From Hymenobacter ruricola (GTDB lineage Bacteria > Bacteroidota > Bacteroidia > Cytophagales > Hymenobacteraceae), in assembly GCF_015694525.1 (NCBI RefSeq), contig NZ_JADQDM010000001.1, positions 310,001-374,000 on the forward strand: DNA of 64,000 nucleotides, written 5' to 3'. The stretch's first letter is position 1. Every line of letters starts with the position of its first letter. Under the pieces are notes generated by a model that did not search any database, was not told the origin of the DNA, and worked only from the letters and a program-made list of their open reading frames with translations. Of the stretch, positions 7,881 through 16,125 are shown one piece after another. The position numbers were made by a program, and so were the translations under genes.

Positions 7881-8576
7881 GTGCCAACGCCTTCCTCTTC
7901 CGCTCTTTTTCGTCTGGTGCACCGCGTGGGCCGCATCTCGGCGCGCTACCGGCTGCTGACCGGCGTGGCCCTGGGTGCGCTGGCCTGGACCTGCACGCCG
8001 GCCAGCCCCCGCCACGTCAGCCAGTGGGTGGCGGCCTGGGATGCCTTCGCGGCCGTGACGCTGCTGCTCATCGCGGCGGCCATTTTCACCGCCAACGCCG
8101 CCCGCATCCGCGAAGTGGCCAACGACGAAGACCCCAGCCGGGCGGTGGCCTTCATCTTCGTGCTGGTGGCCGCCGTGGCCAGCCTGCTGGGCGTGGTGGC
8201 CCTGCTCAGCACCACCAAAGGCCTGAGCACGGGCGGGTTCTCGCAGCACGTGCTGCTGAGCATGGCGGCCGTGTTCGAGTCGTGGCTGCTGGTGCACACC
8301 ATCTTCACGCTGCGCTACGCCCACATTTTTTACGACACCGACGACGATGCCGGCGGCGACACCGGTGGCCTGGAGTTTCCCGGCCAGGACCCCGAGCCCG
8401 ACTATCTGGACTTCGCCTATTTCGCCTTCACCATCGGCATGGCCGCCCAAACGGCCGACGTCACCATTCCCGGCCGGCGGCAGCGCCGCACCGCCCTGCT
8501 GCACGCCCTCTTGTCCTTCGGCTTCAACACCGCCATCGTGGCCCTCAGCATCAGCGCCATCGGTGGACTGCTGTAG
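7881..8576 (+). CDS. DUF1345 family membrane protein
   Basis: 231 residues with four or five hydrophobic segments (about 25-45, 55-70, 90-115, 130-150 and 205-230). The pattern ARYRLLTGVALGALAW near the N-terminus and YFAFTIGMAAQTADV near the C-terminus is characteristic of DUF1345 proteins of unknown role. The start is GTG; upstream, GTACTTTG (7869-7876) resembles a -7 element but sits only a few bases before the start, implying a nearly leaderless mRNA. It is followed directly by a palindromic repeat that separates it from the convergent regulator. Confidence 0.8.
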   Translation: MPTPSSSALFRLVHRVGRISARYRLLTGVALGALAWTCTPASPRHVSQWVAAWDAFAAVTLLLIAAAIFTANAARIREVANDEDPSRAVAFIFVLVAAVASLLGVVALLSTTKGLSTGGFSQHVLLSMAAVFESWLLVHTIFTLRYAHIFYDTDDDAGGDTGGLEFPGQDPEPDYLDFAYFAFTIGMAAQTADVTIPGRRQRRTALLHALLSFGFNTAIVALSISAIGGLL

Positions 8577-8579
8577 GGG

Positions 8580-8666
8580 AATTATAAATTATGAGTTATG
8601 AATTGAAACAGGCTCCTAAAGGCCCCGGCTTTTCAATTCGTAACTCATAATTTATCATTCATAATT
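8580..8666. repeat. AT-rich palindromic repeat between convergent genes
   Basis: Left arm about 8580-8608 (AATTATAAATTATGAGTTATG) pairs imperfectly with 8631-8666. The sequence is strikingly AT-rich against the background. The right arm runs into the stop codon of the minus-strand regulator. It could terminate transcription from both sides. Confidence 0.75.
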
Positions 8667-9327
8667 ACGAAATCAGCCCCCGGCCCACGGCGAGCTTGAT
8701 GAGGGCGGCCGTGTTCTTGGCCTGGGTTTTGGCGATGATGTTCTGGCGGTGGGTTTCGATGGTGCGCTTGCTGGTGAAAAGCTTGTCGGCAATTTCGCCG
8801 TTGGTGAGGCCTTCGGCGATGAGCTTGAGCACTTCCAGCTCGCGGGCGGTGAGGTCGGCGCCGGAGGGCGAGCTGCCGTCGTCGGAAGGGGTGGGGGTGC
8901 CGGCCGAGCTGGCCACGGCCTTGTAGAGCATGTTCAGGCCAATTTCGGTGCACAGAAACGGGTTGCCGGCCGCCACCGTCCGGATGGCGTAGGTGATTTC
9001 GCTGATGGCCGCGTTTTTGAGCACGTAGCCCAAGGCGCCGGCTTCCAGCATGCGCACCACGTAGTTTTCGTGGTCGAGCATAGTGAGCACCAGCACGTGC
9101 ACGTCGGGGAAGCGGCGGCGCAGCTCGGGCATGGTGGCAAAACCGTCCATGACGGGCATTTGCACGTCCATCAGCACCACGTCGGCGGGGGTGGTTTCGA
9201 GCATGGCCAGCAACTCGGCGCCGTTGCTGGCCTCGCCCACCACGTCCAGGTCGGCATCGGCGGAAAGCAGCGCCCGGATGCCGTCGCGCAAGATGGTGTG
9301 GTCGTCGGCAAGCAGAATGCGAGTCAT
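8665..9327 (-). CDS. NarL/FixJ-type response regulator
   Basis: 220-residue two-domain regulator. The receiver domain (1-120) has the acidic pair in LLADDH, phospho-acceptor Asp54 (VVLMDVQMPVMDGF), switch Thr in VLVLTMLD and Lys in YVLKNAA. A Ser/Pro-rich linker leads to a LuxR-type helix-turn-helix (LTARELEVLKLIAEGLTNGEI, then LFTSKRTIETHRQN). The sensor kinase is not adjacent. It faces away from a closely related regulator at 9594, and the 266-bp gap between them (9328-9593) holds the divergent promoters. The near-identical recognition helices of the two suggest overlapping targets. Confidence 0.93.
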   Translation of the reverse strand: MTRILLADDHTILRDGIRALLSADADLDVVGEASNGAELLAMLETTPADVVLMDVQMPVMDGFATMPELRRRFPDVHVLVLTMLDHENYVVRMLEAGALGYVLKNAAISEITYAIRTVAAGNPFLCTEIGLNMLYKAVASSAGTPTPSDDGSSPSGADLTARELEVLKLIAEGLTNGEIADKLFTSKRTIETHRQNIIAKTQAKNTAALIKLAVGRGLIS

Positions 9328-9557
9328 AGCGGGGAAGGTTAGAAGGCGTATCGAAAAGGAGGGATGGCCGCAAAGTTGGGGCGAGTCCCATATACGGGAA
9401 AAGGGGCTACGTATTTCTACCCTTTCGGCGCGTTTCCCCCCGTTTTTTCAAGGGATTTATACGGCTTTTGCGGCCATTTTTAGGGTTCAGCTTGGCCCGG
9501 CCTGTATTTTCGGGGTGCTAAAAGCCAGTTTTTTTTGCCTGCCGTTTCGCAATCGGG

Positions 9558-9565
9558 TAACTTCG
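9558..9565 (+). promoter_or_regulatory. Candidate -7 element (TAACTTCG)
   Basis: TAACTTCG fits the Bacteroidota TAnnTTYG -7 pattern and lies 28 bp before the ATG of the response regulator at 9594. No convincing TTG/TTTG -33 box was identified at the usual distance. Confidence 0.4.
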
Positions 9566-9593
9566 GCACTCCCGTTTGCCCCGTTTCCTTTCT

Positions 9594-10247
9594 ATGATTC
9601 GCCTATTGCTCTCCGACGGCCACGCTCCCACCCGCGCGGCGCTGCGCCAGGAGTTGGCAGGGATGGCCGGCATAGAAATAGTGGGCGAGGCCGGCCACGG
9701 CGACGACCTGCTGGCGCAGTTGGGCCCGGCCGCGCCCACCGCCGTGCTGCTCGACCTGGCCCTGCCCGGGCCCGACGCCTTTGCGCTGCTGCCGGCCTTG
9801 CGCGACCAGTACCCCCGGCTGCGCGTGCTGGCGCGCGGCGATTTCACCAACGAGCAGTACGTGGCCCGGGCGTTCGACCTCGGCGCCCACGGCTACCTCC
9901 TGAAAAACGCCCAGCCCGGCGAGCTGGCGCACGGCCTGAGCACCGTGGCCGGCGGGCGGCCGTTTCTGTGCGTGGCCATTGGGCTGGCGCTGCTGGGCCG
10001 CCTGCGCACGGCAGGCCCGGTGCCCGACGCCGCGGCCGCCCGCCTGGCCCTGGGCCTGAGCAAGCGCGAGCTGGAAGTGCTGGGCCTGGTGGCCGAGGGC
10101 CTCACCAACGCCGAAATCGCGCTGAAGCTCTTCACCAGCAAGCGCACCGTCGAAACCCACCGCCAAAACATCATGGACAAGACCCAGGCCAAGAACACGG
10201 CCGCCCTCATCCGGCTGGCTGCCAGCCAGGGCCTGTTGCCGGAATGA
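9594..10247 (+). CDS. NarL-type response regulator with atypical receiver
   Basis: 217 residues from the ATG at 9594 (MIRLLLSDGHAPTRAALRQ). Phospho-acceptor Asp54 is kept (AVLLDLALPGPDAF), but the acidic pair is SDGH instead of DDH, and the switch Thr position reads VLARGDFTN, so Thr/Ser is replaced. The conserved Lys is present (YLLKNAQ). The C-terminal LuxR-type HTH (LSKRELEVLGLVAEGL, then LFTSKRTVETHRQNIM) nearly matches that of the divergent neighbour at 8665-9327, pointing to a duplication. The changed pocket suggests weak or phosphorylation-independent control. It ends 26 bp before a bidirectional terminator. Confidence 0.9.
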   Translation: MIRLLLSDGHAPTRAALRQELAGMAGIEIVGEAGHGDDLLAQLGPAAPTAVLLDLALPGPDAFALLPALRDQYPRLRVLARGDFTNEQYVARAFDLGAHGYLLKNAQPGELAHGLSTVAGGRPFLCVAIGLALLGRLRTAGPVPDAAAARLALGLSKRELEVLGLVAEGLTNAEIALKLFTSKRTVETHRQNIMDKTQAKNTAALIRLAASQGLLPE

Positions 10248-10273
10248 TGAGAGGGTAGGAGGATATAGGAAAC

Positions 10274-10318
10274 AAAAAGCCCGTCATGCTTCGCTGCGCG
10301 CTGCATGACGGGCTTTTT
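10274..10318. terminator. Bidirectional hairpin terminator
   Basis: Perfect 16-bp arms (AAAAAGCCCGTCATGC at 10274-10289, complement at 10303-10318) give A/T tracts on both sides. It sits between convergent genes and uses the family A core GTCATGC. Confidence 0.85.
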
Positions 10319-10321
10319 CAC

Positions 10322-10825
10322 TCATTCGCCGCTCTGTGCGGCAATGATGAACTCGGCCAGCTCGCGGAAGCAGCCGTGGCCGCCGGCGGTTTGGCAGTGG
10401 AAATGGGCCGCCGCGCGGGCAAAGGAAGTAGCATCGCCAGGGCAGGCCGAAAAGCCCACCATGCCCAGGATTTCGAGGTCGTTGGTGTCGTCGCCGATGA
10501 AGGCAATCTCGTCGGCGGCCAGCCCGGTGCGGGCCATGATTTCGCGCAGGCAGGCGGGCTTGTCCTTGATGCCCAGGTGCAGCTCCTCGATGCGCAGCTT
10601 GGCGGCGCGGGTGCGCACCGAGGGCGAGACTTCGCCCGTGACGATGCCCGTGGCAATGCCGTGGTGGCGCAGGCGCTCCACGCCCATGCCGTCGCGGATG
10701 TTGAAGCGCTTCATTTCTTCGCCGCGCTCGGAGTAGTACACGCCGCCGTCGGTGAGCACGCCGTCGCAGTCGGTGAGCACGAGGCGGACGCGCCGGGCGC
10801 TGGCAGTGAGGTCGGCTAGTTTCAT
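10322..10825 (-). CDS. KdsC-like HAD phosphatase (3-deoxy-manno-octulosonate 8-phosphatase type)
   Basis: 167 residues from the ATG at 10825 (MKLADLTASARRVRLVLT); a longer frame to 10891 is unsupported. HAD motif I is DCDGVLTDGG with nucleophile Asp19. IVTGEVSPSVRTRA supplies motif II, the Lys lies in GIKDKPACL, and IGDDTNDLEILG is motif IV. This compact cap-less layout is that of KdsC, which removes phosphate from KDO-8-P for LPS core synthesis, and of the related acylneuraminate phosphatases. No kds or sugar gene adjoins it, so the exact sugar is uncertain. Confidence 0.85.
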   Translation of the reverse strand: MKLADLTASARRVRLVLTDCDGVLTDGGVYYSERGEEMKRFNIRDGMGVERLRHHGIATGIVTGEVSPSVRTRAAKLRIEELHLGIKDKPACLREIMARTGLAADEIAFIGDDTNDLEILGMVGFSACPGDATSFARAAAHFHCQTAGGHGCFRELAEFIIAAQSGE

Positions 10826-10997
10826 AAAAGCAAGGCAGGAAATAAAGTGAGGGGAAGCCGAAACGGGCGAAACCACGCGTTGCGGCCGCAAGAACGGCAG
10901 GAACGTGGGAATCAGAATTGCACTGCAATTATAATTATCCCGGAAAGTGTACCTTAGCGCCGAGAATACCCGCTAGAATCATTTTTGTTTGCATCCT

Positions 10998-11951
10998 ATG
11001 AAGAATCGGTATACTAAATACACTTTTATGGCGCTTTTGCTGCCGTTTACTTCCTTCGGCCAGGTCGCCAGCCAGTCGACTTACGATGCCGTAGTGGCCG
11101 CCGAAGACGCGTTTGTGGCCCAGATAAAACAAGCGGGCACGGCCGCGGCTTTTGTGGCCAACAGCGCCCCTACGGCCCTGGTGGCCGATGGCGGCAAGCT
11201 CGTGAACGCCCAGGACTACTGGCGGGCCCAGCCTTCTAAGCCGGGCACCCGCCTCACGTGGTACCCTTCGCTGGTGGACGTGGCCCAGTCGGGCGAGCTG
11301 GCCTACACCACCGGCCCCTGGACGATGCTGCAAAACGAAAAGCCCCAAACCGCCGGCGAGTACGTGACGGTGTGGCGCAAGCAGCCCGAAGGCGGCTGGA
11401 AATTTGTGGCCGACATGGGCATTGAGCGCATTGGCACGGCCCCGGCCCGGGCGGCCTTCATCCTGCAGCCGCACTTGTTTGCCGCGCAGGCCACGCCCAG
11501 CACCGCGCCGGCCAACATCGTGCTCGACGTGGACCGCAAATTCGCTACCGCCGAGCAGCTAAAGCCCGGCGAAACCTATGGAGAATTCCTCAGCGCCGAG
11601 GCCCGCCTCTACCGCCCCGGCCTCTCGATGATGCAGGGCGCGGCCGCCGCGGCCAACATGAAAACCCTCGACCGCCCCTACGAATTTAAGGCCACCACCG
11701 GCTACCTCGCCGCCGCCGGCGACCTGGGCTACGTGGTGGGCACCCTGCACCGCGCCAGTGCCGGCGCCAAAAACCCCGAAGAAAACGGCAGCTACCTGCG
11801 CATCTGGCGGCGCGAGGCCGCGGCCGGCTGGCGCGTGGTGCTGGAAATCTTCAACCTCACCCCCTCGGCCAACGCGGCCGCTTCGCCCGTTCCCACGCCC
11901 CAAAGCGTGAGCGGCGCCGCCGGCCAGGCCCCCGTGAAGCGCGTGGAGTAA
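10998..11951 (+). CDS. Secreted protein with two SnoaL/DUF4440-like repeats
   Basis: 317 residues. The N-terminus (KYTFMALLLPFTSFG) is a signal peptide with likely cleavage before QVASQS. Two similar halves follow. Each starts with a helical part (YDAVVAAEDAFVAQIKQAG and FATAEQLKPGETYGEFLSAE) and ends with a beta-rich part containing an IWRR/VWRK motif (YVTVWRKQPEGGWKFVAD and YLRIWRREAAAGWRVVLEI). That is the pattern of NTF2-like DUF4440 domains. Function unknown; probably periplasmic ligand binding. Monocistronic, with its own terminator at 11978-12010. The ATG at 10998 is preferred to an in-frame TTG at 10989. Confidence 0.75.
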   Translation: MKNRYTKYTFMALLLPFTSFGQVASQSTYDAVVAAEDAFVAQIKQAGTAAAFVANSAPTALVADGGKLVNAQDYWRAQPSKPGTRLTWYPSLVDVAQSGELAYTTGPWTMLQNEKPQTAGEYVTVWRKQPEGGWKFVADMGIERIGTAPARAAFILQPHLFAAQATPSTAPANIVLDVDRKFATAEQLKPGETYGEFLSAEARLYRPGLSMMQGAAAAANMKTLDRPYEFKATTGYLAAAGDLGYVVGTLHRASAGAKNPEENGSYLRIWRREAAAGWRVVLEIFNLTPSANAAASPVPTPQSVSGAAGQAPVKRVE

Positions 11952-11977
11952 GCAGGCAGGCATAGCAGTAACCCCAG

Positions 11978-12010
11978 AAGCCCTCGCCGCAGTTGCCGCG
12001 AGGGCTTTTT
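11978..12010 (+). terminator. Rho-independent terminator
   Basis: Stem AAGCCCTCGC (11978-11987) pairs with 11998-12007, and five Ts follow. It lies 27 bp after the stop of the DUF4440-like gene. Confidence 0.85.
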
Positions 12011-12133
12011 GCTGTGCGTTGGTTTCTTGTTTGGTCCCGAGGAGCCGGCCGGTGTAAGGCCATTGTCGCGGCCGCGTCCAGCACAGGGCATTGGCAATAG
12101 TGCCGGGCCCAGTCGCTCCTTTGCCTCCTACTC

Positions 12134-12895
12134 ATGAAACTCTATGTATTTCTGGCCCTGCTGCTGGCGGGCCTTTGCGCGGCGTGGGTTCCCGCGCCGA
12201 GTACGGCCGGGCCCAAAGCGGCCAGCCGGGTGCCGGTAGTGGTGGAGTTGTTTACTTCCGAAGGCTGCTCCAGTTGCCCCAGCGCCGATGCGGCCCTACG
12301 CGAGCTGGAAGCCGCCCAGGCCGTGCCCGGTGTTGAGGTCATTGCCCTCGGCGAACACGTCGACTACTGGAATCGGCTGGGCTGGAAGGACGTCTTTTCG
12401 TCGCCGGTTTACACTGAGCGCCAGCGCCAATACGCCCAGAGCTTCGGCACCGGCTCCTACACGCCGCAGGCCGTGGTGAACGGCCGCTACGAATTTGTGG
12501 GCAGCCGCACCGGCGAACTGGCCGCCACCGTGGCCCGGGCCGCCCAAGCCCCGCAAGCGGCCCTAAGCGTGGCCGTACGGGAAGGCCGGGCCAGCGTAGA
12601 AGTGCGCAGCTTGCCCGCCGGTACGCCCGCAGCGGAGGTGCTGCTGGCCATCACCGAGCGCGGGCTGTCGTCGCAAGTGGGACGGGGCGAGAACTCCGGG
12701 CAACTGCTGCGGCACGCGGCCGTGGTGCGGCGGCTCATCCCCCTGGGCCGGGTGCAGGCCGATGGTACTTTTAGCGCCACCACGGAGCTGGCGGTTGCAG
12801 CGGCCTGGCAACGGCCAAACCTGCGGGCCGTGGCCCTGGTGCAGGAAACGGCTTCGCGGCGCATTGTGGGCGTGGCGGCCGCCCCGGTACCGTAG
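12134..12895 (+). CDS. DUF1223 secreted thioredoxin-fold protein
   Basis: 253 residues with a signal peptide (MKLYVFLALLLAGLCAAW). The mature part opens with VVELFTSEGCSSCPSADAAL, the defining DUF1223 stretch with a CxxC pair like a thioredoxin active site. It continues with ALGEHVDYWNRLGWKDVFSS and YTPQAVVNGRYEFVGS. A redox or thiol-related role in the envelope is plausible from the fold, but the family is uncharacterised. The gene stands upstream of the sigma-factor pair in the same direction with a 96-bp gap. Confidence 0.88.
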   Translation: MKLYVFLALLLAGLCAAWVPAPSTAGPKAASRVPVVVELFTSEGCSSCPSADAALRELEAAQAVPGVEVIALGEHVDYWNRLGWKDVFSSPVYTERQRQYAQSFGTGSYTPQAVVNGRYEFVGSRTGELAATVARAAQAPQAALSVAVREGRASVEVRSLPAGTPAAEVLLAITERGLSSQVGRGENSGQLLRHAAVVRRLIPLGRVQADGTFSATTELAVAAAWQRPNLRAVALVQETASRRIVGVAAAPVP

Positions 12896-12991
12896 CCGGG
12901 CCGCGCGTTGCAGCAGCGCCGAAAGCGTGGTGTTCCCAGCGGCTGGCGTAATCTTGCGGAACGAGCCGGGCCCGGCTCCTTGCTGCTTTTC

Positions 12992-13570
12992 ATGACTCCA
13001 CCCACCCCCGTTCCCGCGCAGTGGCCCGAGCGCTACGGCGACGAGCTTTTCAGCTTTGCCCGCAGCCGCGTGAGCGACGCCGACGTGGCCGAAGAGCTGG
13101 TGCAGGAAACCTTCCTGAGCGCCCTCGACGGCTTGGCCACATTTCGGGCCGAAGCGTCGGAGCGGACGTGGCTATTCGTCATCCTGCGGCGCAAAATCAT
13201 CGACCATTACCGCCGTCAGGCCCGCGCCACGCAGGTCAGCCTCGACGAGCTCAGCGAAGGCGGCGCCACGGAAGCCGATTTTTTTGCGCCCGCCAACGGC
13301 CACTGGACCGGCCCGCAGGCGCCCGCCAGCTGGCTCAACGCCGACGCCGCGCTGGAGCAGCAGGAGCTGCACGACATCCTGCAGCGCTGCCAGCAGCGCC
13401 TGCCGCCGCAGCAGGAAGCCGTGTTTGCGCTGCGGTTTATTGAGGAATTATCTGCCGAAGAAATATGTCAGGAGCTCGGCCTGAGTTCTGCCAACTACTG
13501 GGTTATCGTGCACCGGGCCAAGCTGCAGCTGCGCCGTTGCCTCGAAAAACACGGCCTGGGCAAGAATTAA
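12992..13570 (+). CDS. ECF-type RNA polymerase sigma factor
   Basis: 192 residues from the ATG at 12992. Region 2 is clear (ELFSFARSRVSDADVAEELV, ETFLSALDGLATF, ERTWLFVILRRKIIDHYRR). Region 4 is LPPQQEAVFALRFIEELSAE with the HTH CQELGLSSANYWVIVHRAK. The linker (about 95-135) is longer than usual. The SANYWVIVHRAKLQLRRCL ending is typical of Bacteroidota ECF factors paired with a short zinc-binding partner, which is what follows 9 bp downstream. The regulon cannot be told from the sequence. Confidence 0.92.
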   Translation: MTPPTPVPAQWPERYGDELFSFARSRVSDADVAEELVQETFLSALDGLATFRAEASERTWLFVILRRKIIDHYRRQARATQVSLDELSEGGATEADFFAPANGHWTGPQAPASWLNADAALEQQELHDILQRCQQRLPPQQEAVFALRFIEELSAEEICQELGLSSANYWVIVHRAKLQLRRCLEKHGLGKN

Positions 13571-13579
13571 CCACTGGTT

Positions 13580-13834
13580 ATGCTACGAATTATTACCTGC
13601 CAAAACGCTACGCTGCTGCTGGAAAAGCAGGCCGACGATGCGCTGCCCACGGGCGCGCGGGCCAGCCTGTGGCTGCACCTGCGCTACTGCCCTTACTGCA
13701 AGCGCTACGCCCGGCAAACGGTGCTCATCGCGGAGTGGGCCCGCAGCGCCGCCGCCAGCCGGGCCAGCTCCGGCGCCAAGCTGTCGGCAGCGGCCAAGGA
13801 GCGGATGCGCCAGCGCCTGAGTGCCGCTGGGTAG
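13580..13834 (+). CDS. Short zinc-finger anti-sigma-like protein
   Basis: 84 residues. The segment WLHLRYCPYCKRYARQT contains the H-x3-C-x2-C arrangement of ZAS/zf-HC2 anti-sigma domains. Nine bases separate it from the ECF sigma gene, so it is very probably its co-expressed partner. There is no transmembrane segment, so it would act in the cytosol, possibly as a redox or metal-sensing anti-sigma factor; that sensing role is inference. Confidence 0.8.
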   Translation: MLRIITCQNATLLLEKQADDALPTGARASLWLHLRYCPYCKRYARQTVLIAEWARSAAASRASSGAKLSAAAKERMRQRLSAAG

Positions 13835-13840
13835 GTGTTT

Positions 13841-14031
13841 GTCATTGCGAAGCCGTAGGCCGTGGCAACTCATCTTCACGACACCAGACACGTCATTATT
13901 AATCAGAAAGGCCCGGCACTGCGTAGTGCCGGGCCTTTGTTTGGGCTTTGTCACAATCTTAGGTCTGGTCGCTGAGAACAGGACGGATTAGCTACGCTGT
14001 CCTTCGGGTGCCGCGCTGCGCTCGCAATGAC
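13841..14031. repeat. Palindromic repeat, family C (GTCATTGCGA) with internal terminator
   Basis: Outer arms start at 13841 (GTCATTGCGA) and end at 14031 (TCGCAATGAC). The arms are diverged between GTCATTGCGA and the GGACGGATT core. It fills the gap between convergent genes and encloses the hairpin at 13907-13938. Confidence 0.7.
13907..13938. terminator. Bidirectional hairpin terminator
   Basis: AAAGGCCCGGCACT (13907-13920) pairs with 13925-13938 around a 4-base loop, giving A and T tracts on both sides. It serves the sigma/anti-sigma pair and the convergent ferredoxin gene. Confidence 0.85.
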
Positions 14032-14058
14032 AGGTGGTGACTTGGCGCCAGCAGCCTT

Positions 14059-14385
14059 TTACGCGCCAGTGGGCGCCAGGCGCACCACCAGCCCGTCGGT
14101 GCGGGGGGTGAGGCGAATCTGGCAGCTCAGGCGCGAGCCCAGGTGCACCACGGGCAGCGTTTCGAGCATGTCGAGCTCGGCGTCTTCGGGCTCGGGCAGG
14201 GCGGGGCCGGCCAGCACTTCCACGTGGCAGGTGGCGCAGAGGGCCATGCCCCCGCAGGTGGCCATGATGTCGTAGCCGCTGGCTTTCAGCAGCTCCATCA
14301 GACTCAGGCCCATGTCGGTGGGCGCCATGATTTCGCGGCGCTGGCCCGGCGCTTCTTCAACGTAGATGCGGATGTCTTCTTGCAT
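14059..14385 (-). CDS. 2Fe-2S ferredoxin (adrenodoxin-like)
   Basis: 108 residues. Cluster ligands follow the C-x5-C-x2-C ... C order: CGGMALCATC, then LSCQI near residue 86. The acidic loop EPEDAELDML between them is typical of the vertebrate/bacterial adrenodoxin class. It is the second gene after a flavin reductase transcribed in the same direction, which would supply electrons. A family A repeat lies in the 133-bp gap between them, so coupling is by read-through at best. The electron acceptor is not evident nearby. Confidence 0.9.
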   Translation of the reverse strand: MQEDIRIYVEEAPGQRREIMAPTDMGLSLMELLKASGYDIMATCGGMALCATCHVEVLAGPALPEPEDAELDMLETLPVVHLGSRLSCQIRLTPRTDGLVVRLAPTGA

Positions 14386-14416
14386 AAGTGGATTGGGTTA
14401 TTAAGCACAAAAGAAC

Positions 14417-14502
14417 GTCATGCCGAGCGCAGCGAAGCATCTTTACCGTGGTGTATATTATTTACCACCACGGTAAAGATGCTTCGCTGCGCTCGGCATG
14501 AC
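14417..14502. repeat. Palindromic repeat, family A
   Basis: Perfect 37-bp arms at 14417-14453 and 14466-14502 (core GTCATGCCGAGCGCAGCGAA) with a 12-bp loop, between the ferredoxin reductase and ferredoxin genes. Confidence 0.92.
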
Positions 14503-14518
14503 TCGTCTTCAAGCCCAC

Positions 14519-15535
14519 TTACATGCTGGGCGCACCGTTGACGGTGGTGTACTTCAGCGTGTATTTTTTGTCGGGGAAAATGTATTTGAAGGCGCCCTGG
14601 CACATGAGCGCGGCCTCGTGAAAGCCGCAGAGAATGAGCTTGAGCTTGCCGGGGTAGGTGTTGATGTCGCCGATGGCAAACACGCCGGGCAGCGAGGTAC
14701 TGTAGTCCACCGTATCCACTTTCACGGCGTCATTCTCAATTTCCAGGCCCCACTCGCCGATGGGGCCGAGCTTGGGCGTGAGGCCGAAAAGCGGGATGAA
14801 GCAGTCGAGCGGGACGGTTTCGGCCTGGCCGTCGTTGCCGGTGATGGTCACTTCCTTCAGCATGCCGTTGCCGTGCAGGTGCGTCACGTTGGAGTTGAGC
14901 ACGAGCTTGATTTTGCCGGCTTCGGCCAGCGTCTTCACTTTTTCGGCCGAGTCGGCGGCGCCGCGAAAGGTGGTGCCGCGGTGCACCAGCGTCACGTCGG
15001 ACGCCACGTTGGCGAGGAAGTTGGTCCAGTCGAGGGCCGAGTCGCCGCCGCCGGCGATGACAATTTTTTTGTCGCGGAAGTGCTCGGGGTCGCGCACCAT
15101 GTAGTGCACGCCGCGGCCGCCCTCAAACTGCTCCAGGTTTTCCACGGCCGGCTTGCGCGGCTCGAAGGAGCCCAGGCCGCCGGCAATGGCCACGGCTTTG
15201 CAATGAATTTCGGAGCCGTCGGTGGTGAAAAGCTGGAACGAGCCGTCGTCGAGCTTCTGGAATTGTTCGACCCGTTCGCCCAGCGTGAAGGTGGGCTGGA
15301 AGGGCTCAATCTGCTTCATCAGGTTGTCGACCAAGTCGCCGGCCAGGATTTCGGGGAAGCCGGGGATGTCATAAATCGGCTTCTTGGGGTAAATCTCGGA
15401 GAGCTGGCCGCCGGGCTGGGGCAGGGCGTCCACCACGTGGCAGCGGAGCTTAAGCAAACCGGCTTCAAAAACGGCGAACAGGCCCACCGGGCCAGCCCCG
15501 ATGATGCAAATGTCAGTGGAAATGGGAGTGGACAT
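14519..15535 (-). CDS. Thioredoxin-reductase-like ferredoxin-NADP+ reductase
   Basis: 338 residues with two Rossmann folds: FAD-binding DICIIGAGPVGLFAVFEAG at the N-terminus and NADPH-binding KKIVIAGGGDSALDW mid-protein. The VFAIGDINTYPGKLKLILCG stretch closes the FAD site. There is no CxxC redox pair, which separates it from true thioredoxin reductases and fits the TrxR-like FNR group. The adjacent 2Fe-2S ferredoxin is the natural partner. The C-terminal extension after GFHEAAL (YTLKYTTVNGAP) matches the flexible tail that stacks on FAD in this group. Confidence 0.92.
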   Translation of the reverse strand: MSTPISTDICIIGAGPVGLFAVFEAGLLKLRCHVVDALPQPGGQLSEIYPKKPIYDIPGFPEILAGDLVDNLMKQIEPFQPTFTLGERVEQFQKLDDGSFQLFTTDGSEIHCKAVAIAGGLGSFEPRKPAVENLEQFEGGRGVHYMVRDPEHFRDKKIVIAGGGDSALDWTNFLANVASDVTLVHRGTTFRGAADSAEKVKTLAEAGKIKLVLNSNVTHLHGNGMLKEVTITGNDGQAETVPLDCFIPLFGLTPKLGPIGEWGLEIENDAVKVDTVDYSTSLPGVFAIGDINTYPGKLKLILCGFHEAALMCQGAFKYIFPDKKYTLKYTTVNGAPSM

Positions 15536-15711
15536 AGGATGAAATAAGTGCCTTTAACCGGGCGTCGGGTTGAAGCGGCCACAACGTAGGAAGCCGCTGG
15601 GGCAAAGGTACGGCCACCGGCCGGGGCCGCCAACGCAGCCTCGGGTTATAACAACGCGCCCGCCTAAATCGTTGGCCGAAAGCCCTTCAAAAAGCCCGGA
15701 ATCAGCCGGCG

Positions 15712-16125
15712 CTAAGCCGCCGTGTCGGTGCGAAGTTGTAGCTCGTCGAGAAACTGCGTGGCGTCCCAGATGTCGAGGAAATACTCGACGGGCATGGCCT
15801 GGCTGGTGGTCACGGCGTCGGAGTAGCGCCGCGTGGGCAGGCCGGGCACATGCACTTCGGCCACCAGGGTCACGCCGCGCTGCACGATGAGCTGCTCGAC
15901 GGCCTGAAACTCGCAGAGCAGGGCGGTGCCGTGCGCGTTCACCACCTGCATGTCGCTGAGGATGACGAAGCCCGGCCGCACTTCGGCCAGGGCGGCCGAC
16001 CAGTCGTGGCGGTAGTGGGGGAGGGATGCTGCCGCGCGCATTGCGCTGAAGTTCTGGTAGAAAATCCGGTTTTGGGCCCGGTCGACGGTTATTTGGTACT
16101 CGGGGCGGAAAGCAACAATGCGCAT
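15712..16125 (-). CDS. Hypothetical STAS-like cytosolic protein
   Basis: 137 residues from ATG 16125 (MRIVAFRPEYQITVDRAQN). The alternation of short beta and amphipathic segments (FVILSDMQVVNAHGTALLCE, GVTLVAEVHVPG, QFLDELQ) suggests an anti-anti-sigma/STAS fold, but no conserved phospho-Ser motif is clear. It is divergent from the motor operon starting at 16422, and the 296-bp gap 16126-16421 would carry both promoters. A regulatory role towards that operon is possible from position alone. Not recognised beyond this. Confidence 0.6.
   Translation of the reverse strand: MRIVAFRPEYQITVDRAQNRIFYQNFSAMRAAASLPHYRHDWSAALAEVRPGFVILSDMQVVNAHGTALLCEFQAVEQLIVQRGVTLVAEVHVPGLPTRRYSDAVTTSQAMPVEYFLDIWDATQFLDELQLRTDTAA

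Noticed and set aside
6209-8587. 792-residue plus-strand frame over pncB and DUF1345
   Set aside because: Shadow of pncB and of another frame of the DUF1345 gene; no domain.
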